Below, piece by piece: positions 6,152-12,821 of a stretch of 14,699 bases of DNA. Below the pieces are notes generated by a model, which saw nothing but the letters and a program-made list of their open reading frames with translations, had not been told where the DNA came from and made no database searches. Each line of letters opens with the position of its first letter. The first letter of the stretch is position 1. Source of the DNA: an uncultured Actinomyces sp. (GTDB lineage: Bacteria; Actinomycetota; Actinomycetes; Actinomycetales; Actinomycetaceae); contig CALBAF010000254.1 in the NCBI GenBank assembly GCA_937926415.1, positions 1-14,699 of the forward strand, read 5' to 3'. The translations under genes were made by a program, and so were the position numbers.

Positions 6152-6176
6152 GGGGCGCGTGTCGTTCACGCGCCCC
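6152..6176 (-). terminator. Second GC-only hairpin just after the small membrane protein gene
   Basis: Perfect 10-bp stem GGGGCGCGTG / CACGCGCCCC with loop TCGTT, starting 8 bases after the stop codon at 6185. No T tract follows, so it may stabilise the 3' end or assist the terminator at 6111-6142 rather than terminate alone. Confidence 0.5.
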
Positions 6177-6184
6177 GCATAAGC

Positions 6185-6403
6185 TCAGGCGCGAGTGCGA
6201 GCGATCGAAAGAAGAGCGGGGGAAACGATCAGGGCGGTCAGAGCGATGACGACCGCGAAGACGACCGACGCGACGGAAGCGGTCTGCAGGGCAGCGAACA
6301 CGCCGAGGCCAGCGAGGGCCACGATCAGCGCGATGAGAACGGAAGCCGAGGCGGTGGCCTGGGACATGGTGGGGGCGGTTTCAGCCTTGACGATCTGGTT
6401 CAT
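6185..6403 (-). CDS. Small two-helix membrane protein, function unknown
   Basis: 72 residues from the ATG at 6403, chosen because AAGGAG lies 8 bases upstream; the frame is open further up to 6511 but without a ribosome site and across a terminator-like hairpin. Residues 1-16 (MNQIVKAETAPTMSQA) are polar. Two hydrophobic helices follow, about 17-39 (ASASVLIALIVALAGLGVFAALQ) and 42-65 (SVASVVFAVVIALTALIVSPALLSI), and the end is basic (ARTRA). No cysteine, no known motif. It stands alone, with hairpins on both sides. It could be a small regulatory membrane peptide, a holin-like protein or a stress-related peptide; none of these is supported beyond size and topology. Confidence 0.7.
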   Translation of the reverse strand: MNQIVKAETAPTMSQATASASVLIALIVALAGLGVFAALQTASVASVVFAVVIALTALIVSPALLSIARTRA

Positions 6404-6509
6404 GGGGTTCTCCTTATGAGTGTCTTCGCGCGGAAGCACGAAGCGCGCCCCGCACGCCAGCGTGTTTGTGGACCTGTTGGCCCGTGCCGCCCGGGTGGGC
6501 GACGGCATC

Positions 6510-6542
6510 AAAAAAGGGGGCTGACTCGTGGTCGCCCCCTTT
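6510..6542 (-). terminator. Strong rho-independent terminator upstream of the small membrane protein gene
   Basis: AAAGGGGGC (6513-6521) pairs with GCCCCCTTT (6534-6542); the inner GAC/GTC can extend the stem. On the minus strand it is followed by a run of T (6515-6510). It may end the cold-shock transcript, or act as an attenuator in the leader of the 6185-6403 gene, since a promoter-like pair lies just before it at 6555-6583. Confidence 0.8.
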
Positions 6543-6554
6543 GGTGCAGCTCCA

Positions 6555-6583
6555 ATTCTACGCGGATTCCACCGCTCGGTCTA
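6555..6583 (-). promoter_or_regulatory. Promoter-like pair reading into the 6510-6542 hairpin
   Basis: On the minus strand TAGACC (6583-6578) and TAGAAT (6560-6555) are 17 bases apart. The expected start near 6548 is only a few bases before the terminator hairpin. Matches to consensus are 4 of 6 and 5 of 6. Confidence 0.4.
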
Positions 6584-6628
6584 TACCGCGCAAGCTCTTG
6601 TAAGGCATGGCACAAGCATCGTAAAAGC

Positions 6629-6651
6629 TTGATAAAGACCTGTTTTATCAA
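6629..6651. repeat. Perfect inverted repeat TTGATAAA-N7-TTTATCAA
   Basis: Two exact 8-bp arms (6629-6636 and 6644-6651) around GACCTGT, in a short A+T-rich patch within G+C-rich DNA. It could be an operator for a dimeric regulator acting on the promoter-like pair at 6555-6583. No regulator is identified. Confidence 0.5.
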
Positions 6652-6700
6652 CGAAAAAGACATGCGTGAAGATCAGTGGAGAACGTGCCAGTTCATGCAA

Positions 6701-6733
6701 GTGTGCCCGAGTGGGAACTCCACCCGGGCACAC
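6701..6733 (-). terminator. Hairpin after the cold-shock gene
   Basis: GTGTGCCCG (6701-6709) pairs with CGGGCACAC (6725-6733), and GTGG/CCAC extends the stem past one mismatch to a 5-base loop. It begins 5 bases after the stop codon at 6738. No T tract follows on the minus strand, so termination is likely but not certain. Confidence 0.6.
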
Positions 6734-6737
6734 AGTG

Positions 6738-6947
6738 TCACTCGGCTCGTGCCACATTCATGGCTTGGAGGCCCTTTGGTCCTTCCATCGCCTCATATTC
6801 GACCTTCTCGCCCTCTAGAAGAGTGCGGCGCCCAGATTGGCCGATGATGTTTGAATAGTGCACGAAGACGTCGCTGGATCCGTCATCAGGAGTGATGAAT
6901 CCGAAGCCTTTGGCGTCGTTGAACCATTTGATGGTCCCGGTAGCCAT
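6738..6947 (-). CDS. cspA: Cold-shock family single-strand nucleic acid-binding protein
   Basis: 69 residues, the standard length of a single cold-shock (OB-fold) domain. It binds single-stranded RNA/DNA and melts RNA structure, acting as an RNA chaperone in the cytoplasm. Both RNA-binding motifs are intact: KGFGFI (RNP1) and DVFVHY (RNP2), preceded by [11 protein letters not shown] at the N-terminus. Start ATG at 6947 is set by AAGGAGG at the right distance; the frame is open to 7112 but the extra part is not cold-shock-like. The mRNA probably has a leader of about 110-120 bases, as is typical of csp genes. Whether it is cold-induced or constitutive cannot be told from the sequence; the cspA symbol is given by family only. 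Confidence 0.95.
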   Translation of the reverse strand: MATGTIKWFNDAKGFGFITPDDGSSDVFVHYSNIIGQSGRRTLLEGEKVEYEAMEGPKGLQAMNVARAE

Positions 6948-6965
6948 GGGCCCTCCTTCGTGTTC

Positions 6966-6981
6966 GCCCCAACGCTGGGGC
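6966..6981 (-). promoter_or_regulatory. Hairpin in the cold-shock gene leader next to the ribosome site
   Basis: GCCCCA-ACGC-TGGGGC is a 6-bp perfect stem with a 4-base loop, ending about 12 bases before the AAGGAGG ribosome site on the minus strand. A structured leader is common in cold-shock mRNAs; a regulatory role here is inferred. Confidence 0.35.
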
Positions 6982-7067
6982 ACCGTTCGGCCCCGTCTGC
7001 GGAGTCGACATGGTCCCGTCGCCCCTGCCCGGCATCGTTGCCCCCGGACTAGGCATGCGGAATCACA

Positions 7068-7073
7068 CTTATA
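7068..7073 (-). promoter_or_regulatory. Possible -10 element of the cold-shock gene
   Basis: TATAAG on the minus strand (7073-7068), about 120 bases before the ATG at 6947. No good -35 box stands at the right distance, so confidence is low. Confidence 0.3.
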
Positions 7074-7145
7074 CGGTATCGCACTCGAGGCAAAAATGTG
7101 GCTGACCTGCACAATCGTGACGAAGAAGTTTTCAGCGGGATAACG

Positions 7146-7946
7146 CTACATGTCCCCACTTAGACGAACCGGAACGATCGCCCGCACCTCCTCGCCCTCG
7201 AAGGCCACGCTCCCGATCGCCACGTCGACCCCGAAGACGCTCGCGAGGGTGTCCGCGTTCATGACGGAGGATGCCGGGCCGACCACGGCCTCGTGAGTGG
7301 AGGAGAAGAGCGCGACCTGGTCCGCGACGCGCAGGGCGTGCGCCGGGTAGTGCGTGTTCATGATGACCGCGAGGCCTCGGTCCTTCACGAGGCGCTCGAG
7401 GAGTCCCAGGACGATGAGCTGGTTGCGGAAGTCGAGGCCAGTTTCCGGCTCGTCGAGAACGAGGACTCGAGGGTCGGCGACGAGGGCTCGGGCGATGAGG
7501 ATCATCTGGAATTGGCCGCCCGACATGGTCGCGCAGGGCATCTCGGCCAGGTGGGAGGCGCCCACCTCGTCGAGGACGTCGCGGGCCATGCGCTCCTCGC
7601 GCGCTCCGGGCTGGGCGAGGGTGCGCATGTGAGGGGCTCGCCCGACCATCACCATCTCGAGGCCGGTGAGTGCAACGTTGGATGCGTTGCGGGCCTGCGG
7701 CACGTAGGACAGGACGCGGCCCAGCGCCCGGGTCGACATCGACGAAATGGGGGTGCCGTCGATGAGAGTGCGCCCGCTGTCCCACTTCTGCAGGCCAATC
7801 ATGGTGCGCAGCAGCGTCGTCTTGCCGGCGCCGTTGGGCCCCAGGATGGCCAGAAGCGAGCGTTCGGGCACCTCGAAGGACACGTTTGTCAGGATCGGGG
7901 AAGGCGCGCCCGGGTACGTGAAGGTCGCGTTTTCAACGCTGATCAT
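7146..7946 (-). CDS. ABC importer ATPase, iron-siderophore/haem/cobalamin type
   Basis: 266 residues. Cytoplasmic ATPase that drives the FecCD-type permease encoded just before it. Walker A GPNGAGKTT at 36-44 (Lys42), Q-loop VPQ at 82-84, signature MSGGQ at 141-145 (an LSGGQ variant), Walker B LVLDEP at 162-167 with Glu166, D-loop GLD, and the switch His199 in NTHYP. All catalytic parts are present and the length is normal for the FepC/BtuD/FhuC group. The start at 7946 overlaps the permease stop as ATGA, and GGGGGAG precedes it; the frame is open further upstream but within the permease. Last gene of the operon. The C-terminal tail (VDVAIGSVAFEGEEVRAIVPVRL) fits the accessory end often seen in these ATPases. 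Confidence 0.95.
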   Translation of the reverse strand: MISVENATFTYPGAPSPILTNVSFEVPERSLLAILGPNGAGKTTLLRTMIGLQKWDSGRTLIDGTPISSMSTRALGRVLSYVPQARNASNVALTGLEMVMVGRAPHMRTLAQPGAREERMARDVLDEVGASHLAEMPCATMSGGQFQMILIARALVADPRVLVLDEPETGLDFRNQLIVLGLLERLVKDRGLAVIMNTHYPAHALRVADQVALFSSTHEAVVGPASSVMNADTLASVFGVDVAIGSVAFEGEEVRAIVPVRLSGDM

Positions 7947-8971
7947 CGCGCTCCCCCCGTCCGACGCAGCAGCACGATAAAGAAGGGTGCGCCGATGATA
8001 GCCGTCAGGATCGAAATGGGGATCTCCGAGGCCGATAGGGAACGCGCGAGGGTATCGATGACGATCATGAGAGCCGACCCGAGCAGCAGCGACACGGGGA
8101 TGACCGCTCGGTTGTTCTGCCCGCACAGCATGCGCGCGCAGTGCGGCACGAGCAGGCCGACCCAGCCGACCTGGCCGCACATCGAAATGACCGAGGCCGT
8201 GATGACCGTCGAGGCGACGATGAGGATCGCGCGCATGAGGGAGACGTTGACGCCTGCTGAGCGGGCCTCGTCCTCAGAGAGGGAGAGGATGTTGAGCTGC
8301 CAACGCAGCGCCACGATGACGACGACGCCCGCGATGATGAAGGGGGCGCCCAGCGCGATCTGGTGGTAGGTAACCGCGGCAAGGGAGCCCATCAGCCAGT
8401 AGGTGATCTCCGGGAGCTGGCTCGTGGGGTCGGCAGTGAGCTTGAGGAGCGAGAGGACCGCGTTCGCCAGGGCGGAGACGATGACGCCGCCGAGCACGAG
8501 CGTGATGACATTGAAGGCGCCCGTGCGCGTGCGCGAAATCGCCGTCGTGAAAGCCATCGTCGCCAGGCCCGCGACCAGGGCCGCCGCCTGAACGCCGATC
8601 AGGTTCCAGTCCAGCAGCAGGGCAATGACCGCCCCGACGCACGTGCCCGCCGCGACGCCCAGGGTGTCGGGCGTGGCCAGGGGGTTGGAGAAAAGCGACT
8701 GGAACGAGGCGCCGGCAACCGACAGGCCTCCGCCGATCAGGATGGCCACGATGATGCGGGGCGCACGCAGGTCAAAAACGACGGAGTTGACGCGTGGGGG
8801 TACCGGCGGACCTCCCCAGAACCTCGCGCGCAGCGCCGCGACCACGTCCTCCAGGGACACGGAGAAACGGCCTATCAGCATGGCTGCCACCGCGCACACG
8901 ACGATGAGGGCGACCAGCGTGGGGACCACCCACACGCGCAGCCGTCCGTTCCTGGTCAGCACAGACTTCAT
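7943..8971 (-). CDS. FecCD-family ABC importer permease
   Basis: 342 residues. Polytopic inner-membrane subunit that forms, as a dimer, the channel for ferric siderophore, haem or cobalamin. Hydrophobic segments follow one another along the chain, consistent with about ten helices. Family hallmarks are DLRAPRIIVAILIGGGLSVAGASFQSLFSNPLATPDTLG near the first third and GWVGLLVPHCARML in the second half. These are the classic FecCD/BtuC segments, with the Gly-rich turn to the ATPase. Start ATG at 8971 has GGAGAGGA 6 bases upstream; longer frames to 9055 would cross a 15-bp hairpin and were rejected. It ends with ATGA overlap into the ATPase gene. Only one permease gene is present, so a homodimer is expected. 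Confidence 0.95.
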   Translation of the reverse strand: MKSVLTRNGRLRVWVVPTLVALIVVCAVAAMLIGRFSVSLEDVVAALRARFWGGPPVPPRVNSVVFDLRAPRIIVAILIGGGLSVAGASFQSLFSNPLATPDTLGVAAGTCVGAVIALLLDWNLIGVQAAALVAGLATMAFTTAISRTRTGAFNVITLVLGGVIVSALANAVLSLLKLTADPTSQLPEITYWLMGSLAAVTYHQIALGAPFIIAGVVVIVALRWQLNILSLSEDEARSAGVNVSLMRAILIVASTVITASVISMCGQVGWVGLLVPHCARMLCGQNNRAVIPVSLLLGSALMIVIDTLARSLSASEIPISILTAIIGAPFFIVLLRRTGGAR

Positions 8972-9014
8972 GATGTCCTCTCCCCGACGCACGCCGGGAG
9001 TAAAGCGCATAAGG

Positions 9015-9053
9015 GACCCCGGCCTCGTCGATAGGGAAGACGAGGCCGGGGTC
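9015..9053 (-). terminator. 15-bp perfect hairpin between binding-protein and permease genes
   Basis: GACCCCGGCCTCGTC (9015-9029) and its exact complement (9039-9053) flank a 9-base loop. It begins 5 bases after the stop of the binding-protein gene on the minus strand. No T run follows, so partial termination or protection of the upstream mRNA is more likely than full stop; this would give more binding protein than permease. Confidence 0.7.
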
Positions 9054-9058
9054 ACGTA

Positions 9059-10195
9059 TCAGGACGCGGAGTCCGGATTGATGATGGTGCGGGCCTGCTC
9101 GTCCGTGAGCGTGAAGTTGTACATCTTCTGGTAGTAGTCCTTCGTCATCGACACGAGGTCAACGTCGGAGAACTGCTCCGGGTACAGGGAGGCGCCGAGC
9201 CAGTTCGCCACGATCGGGGAATCCGGGTTGGGGGTGAACCAGTTCCACATGCCCAGGCCGGTGGAGTAGACGCGGCCGGACTTCACGGAGCTGAGGGTGG
9301 ACAGGTCGATGCCCTCGACCGAGTTCGTCAACACGGTGTTCGCCGTCATGTTGGACATTCCCTTGCCGGTGACGAGGAAGACCTGGGGATCCCACGTGAG
9401 GACCTGCTCGAAGGTGACGGGCGTGTGCGAGGTGTCGGTGTCGCGCGTGACGTTCGTGTAGTTCAGCGAGTCGGCCCATTCGTTGGTGAACCAGCCGTCC
9501 TTGCCGCCCGCGACCGCGAGCTGACCGTCGGCCGCGCCCATGAGCACCATCGTCGACACCTTCTGGTCCTCGGGGACCTTCGCGGTGCGCGCGCGGGCGT
9601 CAGCGACGAGGTCCTTGCCGAGCGCGATCTTGTCGGCCATGTGTCCGTCCTCGTTGAAGACGTCCTCAAGGAGCTCCATCCAATCTGCGTAGGTCTCCGA
9701 GGGGTTGCCCGTTGTCGTGAAGCCGACGGCCGGGATGCCGGCCTTGCGGAACAATTCGCCGTGTTCCTTGTTGTTGGCGTTGTAGAGGACGACGTCGACG
9801 TTCAGGTTCAGGAGGGCTTCGGCGTTGAGCTCGCCCTTGTCGTAGTAGCTGGTGTCCACCTGCATCATTTCGGGCGCCATCTCGGCGGCGATCGTCTGGC
9901 TCATGGCCTTGACGCGGGCAGCGCTCATGCCTACCAGGTAGGGGGCCTTGCCGTCGAAGTAGGCCAGGTAGGTGGATTCGATGGGGATCTGGTCGATGGC
10001 GACGCGGGTGATCTTCTCGGGCAGGACGACCTCGTTGCCTCCGTGGTCGGTGATCGTGCGCGTCGACGAGGCCGTGGCCTCCTGGGTGGTCTGCTCTGAC
10101 TGGGTGGCGGTGGAGCCGGAGCCGCCCGCGCAGGCGGTGAGGGCCAGGGTGGCGGTGGCCAGGATAGCGGTCAGGGTGGCGAGGCGGGTTTTCAT
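9059..10195 (-). CDS. Substrate-binding lipoprotein of an iron/siderophore-type ABC importer
   Basis: 378 residues. Extracellular lipid-anchored receptor that captures the substrate for the permease. The signal sequence runs MKTRLATLTAILATATLALTAC, with lipobox L19-T20-A21-C22, then a Gly/Ser/Thr-rich linker. The mature part starts as class-III binding proteins do (TRTITDHGGNEVVLPEKITRVA) and has the two-lobed pattern with a long joining helix (ETYADWMELLEDVF...). The substrate cannot be named: ferric siderophore, haem and cobalamin are all possible. Start ATG at 10195 has GAGAGGA at the right distance; the frame to 10240 would run across the promoter. First gene of the operon, 87 bp before the permease. 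Confidence 0.93.
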   Translation of the reverse strand: MKTRLATLTAILATATLALTACAGGSGSTATQSEQTTQEATASSTRTITDHGGNEVVLPEKITRVAIDQIPIESTYLAYFDGKAPYLVGMSAARVKAMSQTIAAEMAPEMMQVDTSYYDKGELNAEALLNLNVDVVLYNANNKEHGELFRKAGIPAVGFTTTGNPSETYADWMELLEDVFNEDGHMADKIALGKDLVADARARTAKVPEDQKVSTMVLMGAADGQLAVAGGKDGWFTNEWADSLNYTNVTRDTDTSHTPVTFEQVLTWDPQVFLVTGKGMSNMTANTVLTNSVEGIDLSTLSSVKSGRVYSTGLGMWNWFTPNPDSPIVANWLGASLYPEQFSDVDLVSMTKDYYQKMYNFTLTDEQARTIINPDSAS

Positions 10196-10229
10196 CGGGT
10201 CCTCTCGTGTTTTTGGGATTACGAGGGAG

Positions 10230-10259
10230 ATACTACACAAAATTAGGCGCCCCTTACAA
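10230..10259 (-). promoter_or_regulatory. Promoter of the ABC importer operon
   Basis: On the minus strand TTGTAA (10259-10254) and TAGTAT (10235-10230) are 18 bases apart. The transcript would start about 28 bases before the ATG at 10195. Both boxes match consensus at 4 of 6 and the -10 fits TANNNT. Confidence 0.45.
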
Positions 10260-10261
10260 GG
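10243..10261. promoter_or_regulatory. Possible degenerate DtxR/IdeR-type iron box
   Basis: TTAGGCGCCCCTTAC begins at 10243 inside the promoter of the iron-type importer. Against the 19-bp DtxR consensus (TTAGGTTAGCCTAACCTAA) about 10 of 19 positions agree, including the full left TTAGG. Position is ideal for a repressor, but the match is weak. Confidence 0.25.
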
Positions 10262-10334
10262 CTGAGCGCGGCATTATGACGCGGTGTTTTTTCAATGAGC
10301 CGTCGAAGGGGTTCCGGGCGGCCCCGCAAAGCTG

Positions 10335-10363
10335 TTGACTAACAGGAAACCCGCCGCTACCGT
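10335..10363 (+). promoter_or_regulatory. Promoter of the MFS gene, placed for a leaderless transcript
   Basis: TTGACT (10335-10340), 17 bases, TACCGT (10358-10363). The -35 matches 5 of 6 and the -10 fits TANNNT. The -10 box ends 7 bases before the ATG at 10371, so transcription should start at or next to the A of the start codon. Confidence 0.5.
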
Positions 10364-10370
10364 CGTGTGA

Positions 10371-11657
10371 ATGACTCAAGACACCTCCTCCAGCGCGCTG
10401 GTCAGCGCATCCGGGCGTAGCCTGGCGCCGAACTGGTGGCGAGTGGTCGCGATGATCTGGAGCGGCCAGGCGTTTTCCATCATCACCAGCGGCGCGTCGG
10501 GATGGGCGATTATTTGGCACGTCACCACGACCGAAGGGTCTGCCCTGAAGCTCGCCATCGTCATGGCCCTGTCCCAGCTGCCCCTCGGCCTCCTGGCCCC
10601 ACTCGGCGGCGTCGCCGCTGACCGCTACAACCGCCGCGCCGTCATGATCGTCTCCGACCTGGGGGCGGGCGTGATGTCGCTGGCGCTGGGGGCGCTGGCG
10701 TGGATGGGACACGGGAGCTTCGCCCTCATATGCCTCTTTGCTGCTCTGCGCAGCTGCTTCCAGGCCTTCCACTTCCCAGCGATGAGTGCGGCCATGCCGA
10801 TGCTGGTCCCCGAGAAGCACCTCATGCGAGTCAACACCCTCGACCAGGCCGTAGGGTCCATCGCCAATATTGGTTCCCCCGCCATCGGCATCGCCCTGTA
10901 CACCGCCTTCGGGCTTCCCTACACCCTGGGTCTGGAGTTCGTGGGAGCGCTCCTGGCGGTCGTCGGCCTGGCGCTTGCGAGGATTCCCTCCGTCAAAGCC
11001 GAGATGCCCCCAACCATCATGGGGCAGATCCGCGAGGGCTGGCGCGCGCTGAGTGTCAACGTTGGTCTCATCTACCTCATTGGCGCCCTCACGGTCGGCA
11101 TGATGGTGTTCGAAGCGCTCGCGGTGGTCTACCCGCTCATGGCGCAGCAATACTTCGGAGCCGACGGGGGCATGGTGTCCATCGCCGAGGCAATCACCGG
11201 GACGTGCATGCTGGTCGGCGCGGTCATCATGATGGCGTGGGGCGGGGGTAAACGCCTCGCGCTGCTCCTCAGCGCCACGACCGTCGTCGTCGGCCTCCCC
11301 TTCGCCGCCGTCGGCCTGCTCCCGCGCGGCGGCTTCTGGGCTTTCGTCGCCCTCATGGGATTCGGCTGTATCTTCCTGGCGTGGTTCCACGCGCCCCTGA
11401 TGACCCTGATCCAGAGGCACGTTGGGGAGGATAAGGTCGGTCGCGCGCTCGGGTTCTTCCAGCTGATGCTCGGGCTCGCGATGCCCCTCGGTGTGGTCCT
11501 GGGCGGTGCCTTCGCCGAGAAGATGGGAGGCCCCGTCCTCTTTGCCACTTCGGGTACCTTTTTCTGTCTTCTTGGTGCGGCAATGTATGTCATCCCGAGC
11601 ATCCGTGACCTCGACACCCCCGTCCCCGTCGCACTGCCCCCCGACGAGATGGCGTAG
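10371..11657 (+). CDS. MFS exporter (drug or siderophore efflux type)
   Basis: 428 residues. Proton-driven exporter of the major facilitator superfamily, in the cell membrane. Motif A is clear at 79-89 (GGVAADRYNRR, between helices 2 and 3), with Asp84 and Arg85. About twelve hydrophobic segments are visible, in two halves separated by a polar stretch near residues 205-222 (IPSVKAEMPPTIMGQIREGWRAL). The overall pattern (short N-terminal tail, LPLGLLAPLGG before motif A, REGW after the central loop) resembles the DHA3 group that holds macrolide pumps (MefA) and the enterobactin exporter EntS. It is divergent from the iron-type importer, so siderophore export is conceivable, but a drug or metabolite is equally possible. 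No ribosome site precedes the ATG, in line with a leaderless mRNA. Confidence 0.88.
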   Translation: MTQDTSSSALVSASGRSLAPNWWRVVAMIWSGQAFSIITSGASGWAIIWHVTTTEGSALKLAIVMALSQLPLGLLAPLGGVAADRYNRRAVMIVSDLGAGVMSLALGALAWMGHGSFALICLFAALRSCFQAFHFPAMSAAMPMLVPEKHLMRVNTLDQAVGSIANIGSPAIGIALYTAFGLPYTLGLEFVGALLAVVGLALARIPSVKAEMPPTIMGQIREGWRALSVNVGLIYLIGALTVGMMVFEALAVVYPLMAQQYFGADGGMVSIAEAITGTCMLVGAVIMMAWGGGKRLALLLSATTVVVGLPFAAVGLLPRGGFWAFVALMGFGCIFLAWFHAPLMTLIQRHVGEDKVGRALGFFQLMLGLAMPLGVVLGGAFAEKMGGPVLFATSGTFFCLLGAAMYVIPSIRDLDTPVPVALPPDEMA

Positions 11658-11764
11658 ACCCTGCGCAGGTGCGTGTCCCTGTCCCCCAGAGCCGCAGGTG
11701 TGCACGGCCAGCTATACCCTGTCTCTCAAGGCAGCGAGCACCTGCGAGCGGAAGGAAACATGGT

Positions 11765-12697
11765 ATGCCCGGCAATCTTGATCTGGATCGTGCCCTCGTC
11801 ATTGGGGTCGCTTCGAGTGCCCTGTTCGACCTGGAAGAGTCCGACGCGGTGTTCTGCGAGCAGGGGGAGGCGCGGTATCGGGAGTATCAGCGCGAACATC
11901 TCGATGACGTGCTCGAACCTGGCGTCGCGTTCCCCTTCATTCGTCGCCTCCTCGACCTGAACGACCTGTCGGATCGGGAGCGCCTGGTCGAGGTTGTGAT
12001 CCTCTCACGCAACGACCCGGAGACCGGGATGCGGGTGATGCGTTCCGTTGAGCGTCACGGTTTGGACATCACGCGCGCGATCTTCATGCAGGGCCGCGCC
12101 CCGTATCGCTTCATTAAGCCGTTGCACATGTCCCTCTTCCTCTCCGCGAACGAGGCCGATGTGCGCGAGGCGATCGGCCTCGGATTCGCGGCGGGCCACG
12201 TCGTCGGGCGTGCCGCGCCGGACGATGGGGACACGGATCTGCGTATCGCCTTCGACTTCGACGGCGTGCTGGCTGACGATTCAGCGGAGCGAGTGTTCCA
12301 GAGTGGGGGTCTGGAGAAGTATCAGGAGAATGAGAGTGCCCTAGCGCAGGTGCCTCTCGATCGCGGTCCGATGGCCGATTTTCTGGAGAAGATCAACAGA
12401 ATTCAGGGGATCGAGGACTCGAAAAGCGTGGATGATCCGCAGGGGTACCGGCGCCGGGTCCGCGTCGCCGTTGTGACCGCCCGTAGCGCCCCCGCTCATG
12501 AGCGTGCGATCAACTCGATCCGCCAGTGGGGCCTGCGCGTCAACGACGCCTTCTTCCTGGGTGGCCTCCCGAAGGGTCCCATGCTGGAGGTACTGCAGCC
12601 CCACATCTTCTTCGACGATCAGCGCCGCCACGTGGAAGGCGCGTCCCTTTCAACCCCGAGCGTCCACATTCCCTTCGGTGAGATTAATAGGGGGTAG
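11765..12697 (+). CDS. Cytosolic 5'-nucleotidase, NT5C1A-like family
   Basis: 310 residues. Expected to remove the 5'-phosphate from nucleoside monophosphates in the cytoplasm. The sequence fits the 5'-nucleotidase family related to animal cN-I (Pfam 5_nucleotid): an opening VIGVASSALFDLEESDAVFCEQG (residues 12-34), EPGVAFPFIRRLL, VVILSRNDPETG, GRAPYRFIKPLHMSLFLSAN, and the HAD-type acidic motif AFDFDGVLADDSAERVF with Asp164 and Asp166. VVTARSAPAHERAI and the closing FFDDQ supply the later conserved positions. The start ATG at 11765 lies 9 bases after GGAAGG. Another ATG at 11760 is out of frame, and a longer open frame from 11669 has no support. It follows the MFS gene by 107 bp and may have its own promoter; a TATACC at about 11713 is the only -10-like hexamer seen. 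Confidence 0.9.
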   Translation: MPGNLDLDRALVIGVASSALFDLEESDAVFCEQGEARYREYQREHLDDVLEPGVAFPFIRRLLDLNDLSDRERLVEVVILSRNDPETGMRVMRSVERHGLDITRAIFMQGRAPYRFIKPLHMSLFLSANEADVREAIGLGFAAGHVVGRAAPDDGDTDLRIAFDFDGVLADDSAERVFQSGGLEKYQENESALAQVPLDRGPMADFLEKINRIQGIEDSKSVDDPQGYRRRVRVAVVTARSAPAHERAINSIRQWGLRVNDAFFLGGLPKGPMLEVLQPHIFFDDQRRHVEGASLSTPSVHIPFGEINRG

Positions 12698-12747
12698 CTG
12701 GCGGCGCCTGTGCCATTAGCCCACCGTCGGAGTTGCTGACGATAAAA

Positions 12748-12787
12748 GCGGGGTGGGTGTTGCATGCGCATGCAACACCCACCCCGC
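12748..12787. terminator. 40-bp perfect palindrome acting as shared terminator
   Basis: Two exact 20-bp arms meet without a spacer (12748-12767 and 12768-12787; centre GCATGCGCATGC). It lies 50 bp after the stop of the 5'-nucleotidase gene and 34 bp after that of the PASTA/Ltp gene. On the minus strand it is followed by TTTTATC, which supports termination of the PASTA/Ltp transcript; on the plus strand no T run follows. Confidence 0.8.
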
Positions 12788-12821
12788 CTATGTCTCAGTT
12801 GAGTTTTGTGGAGAATCCTCG

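Larger units (their letters stand above)
6404..6737. other. 334-bp non-coding stretch
   Basis: No convincing gene is visible on either strand. It holds the leader of the small membrane protein gene, the terminator at 6510-6542, the promoter-like pair at 6555-6583, an A+T-rich inverted repeat at 6629-6651 and the hairpin after the cold-shock gene at 6701-6733. Confidence 0.6.

Noticed and set aside
7074..7145. Terminator for the ABC importer operon
   Set aside because: TGTG...CACATTTTT on the minus strand gives only a 4-bp stem; the T run is real but the hairpin is too weak to call.
11660..11669. CCTGCGCAGG palindrome after the MFS stop codon
   Set aside because: Only 10 bp, no loop and no T tract; too short to support a terminator or operator in G+C-rich DNA.
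10254..11705. Long minus-strand open frame of 483 codons
   Set aside because: Antisense to the MFS gene; composition (Asp/His/Gly/Glu-rich, no domain) is the usual mirror of a hydrophobic gene in G+C-rich DNA.
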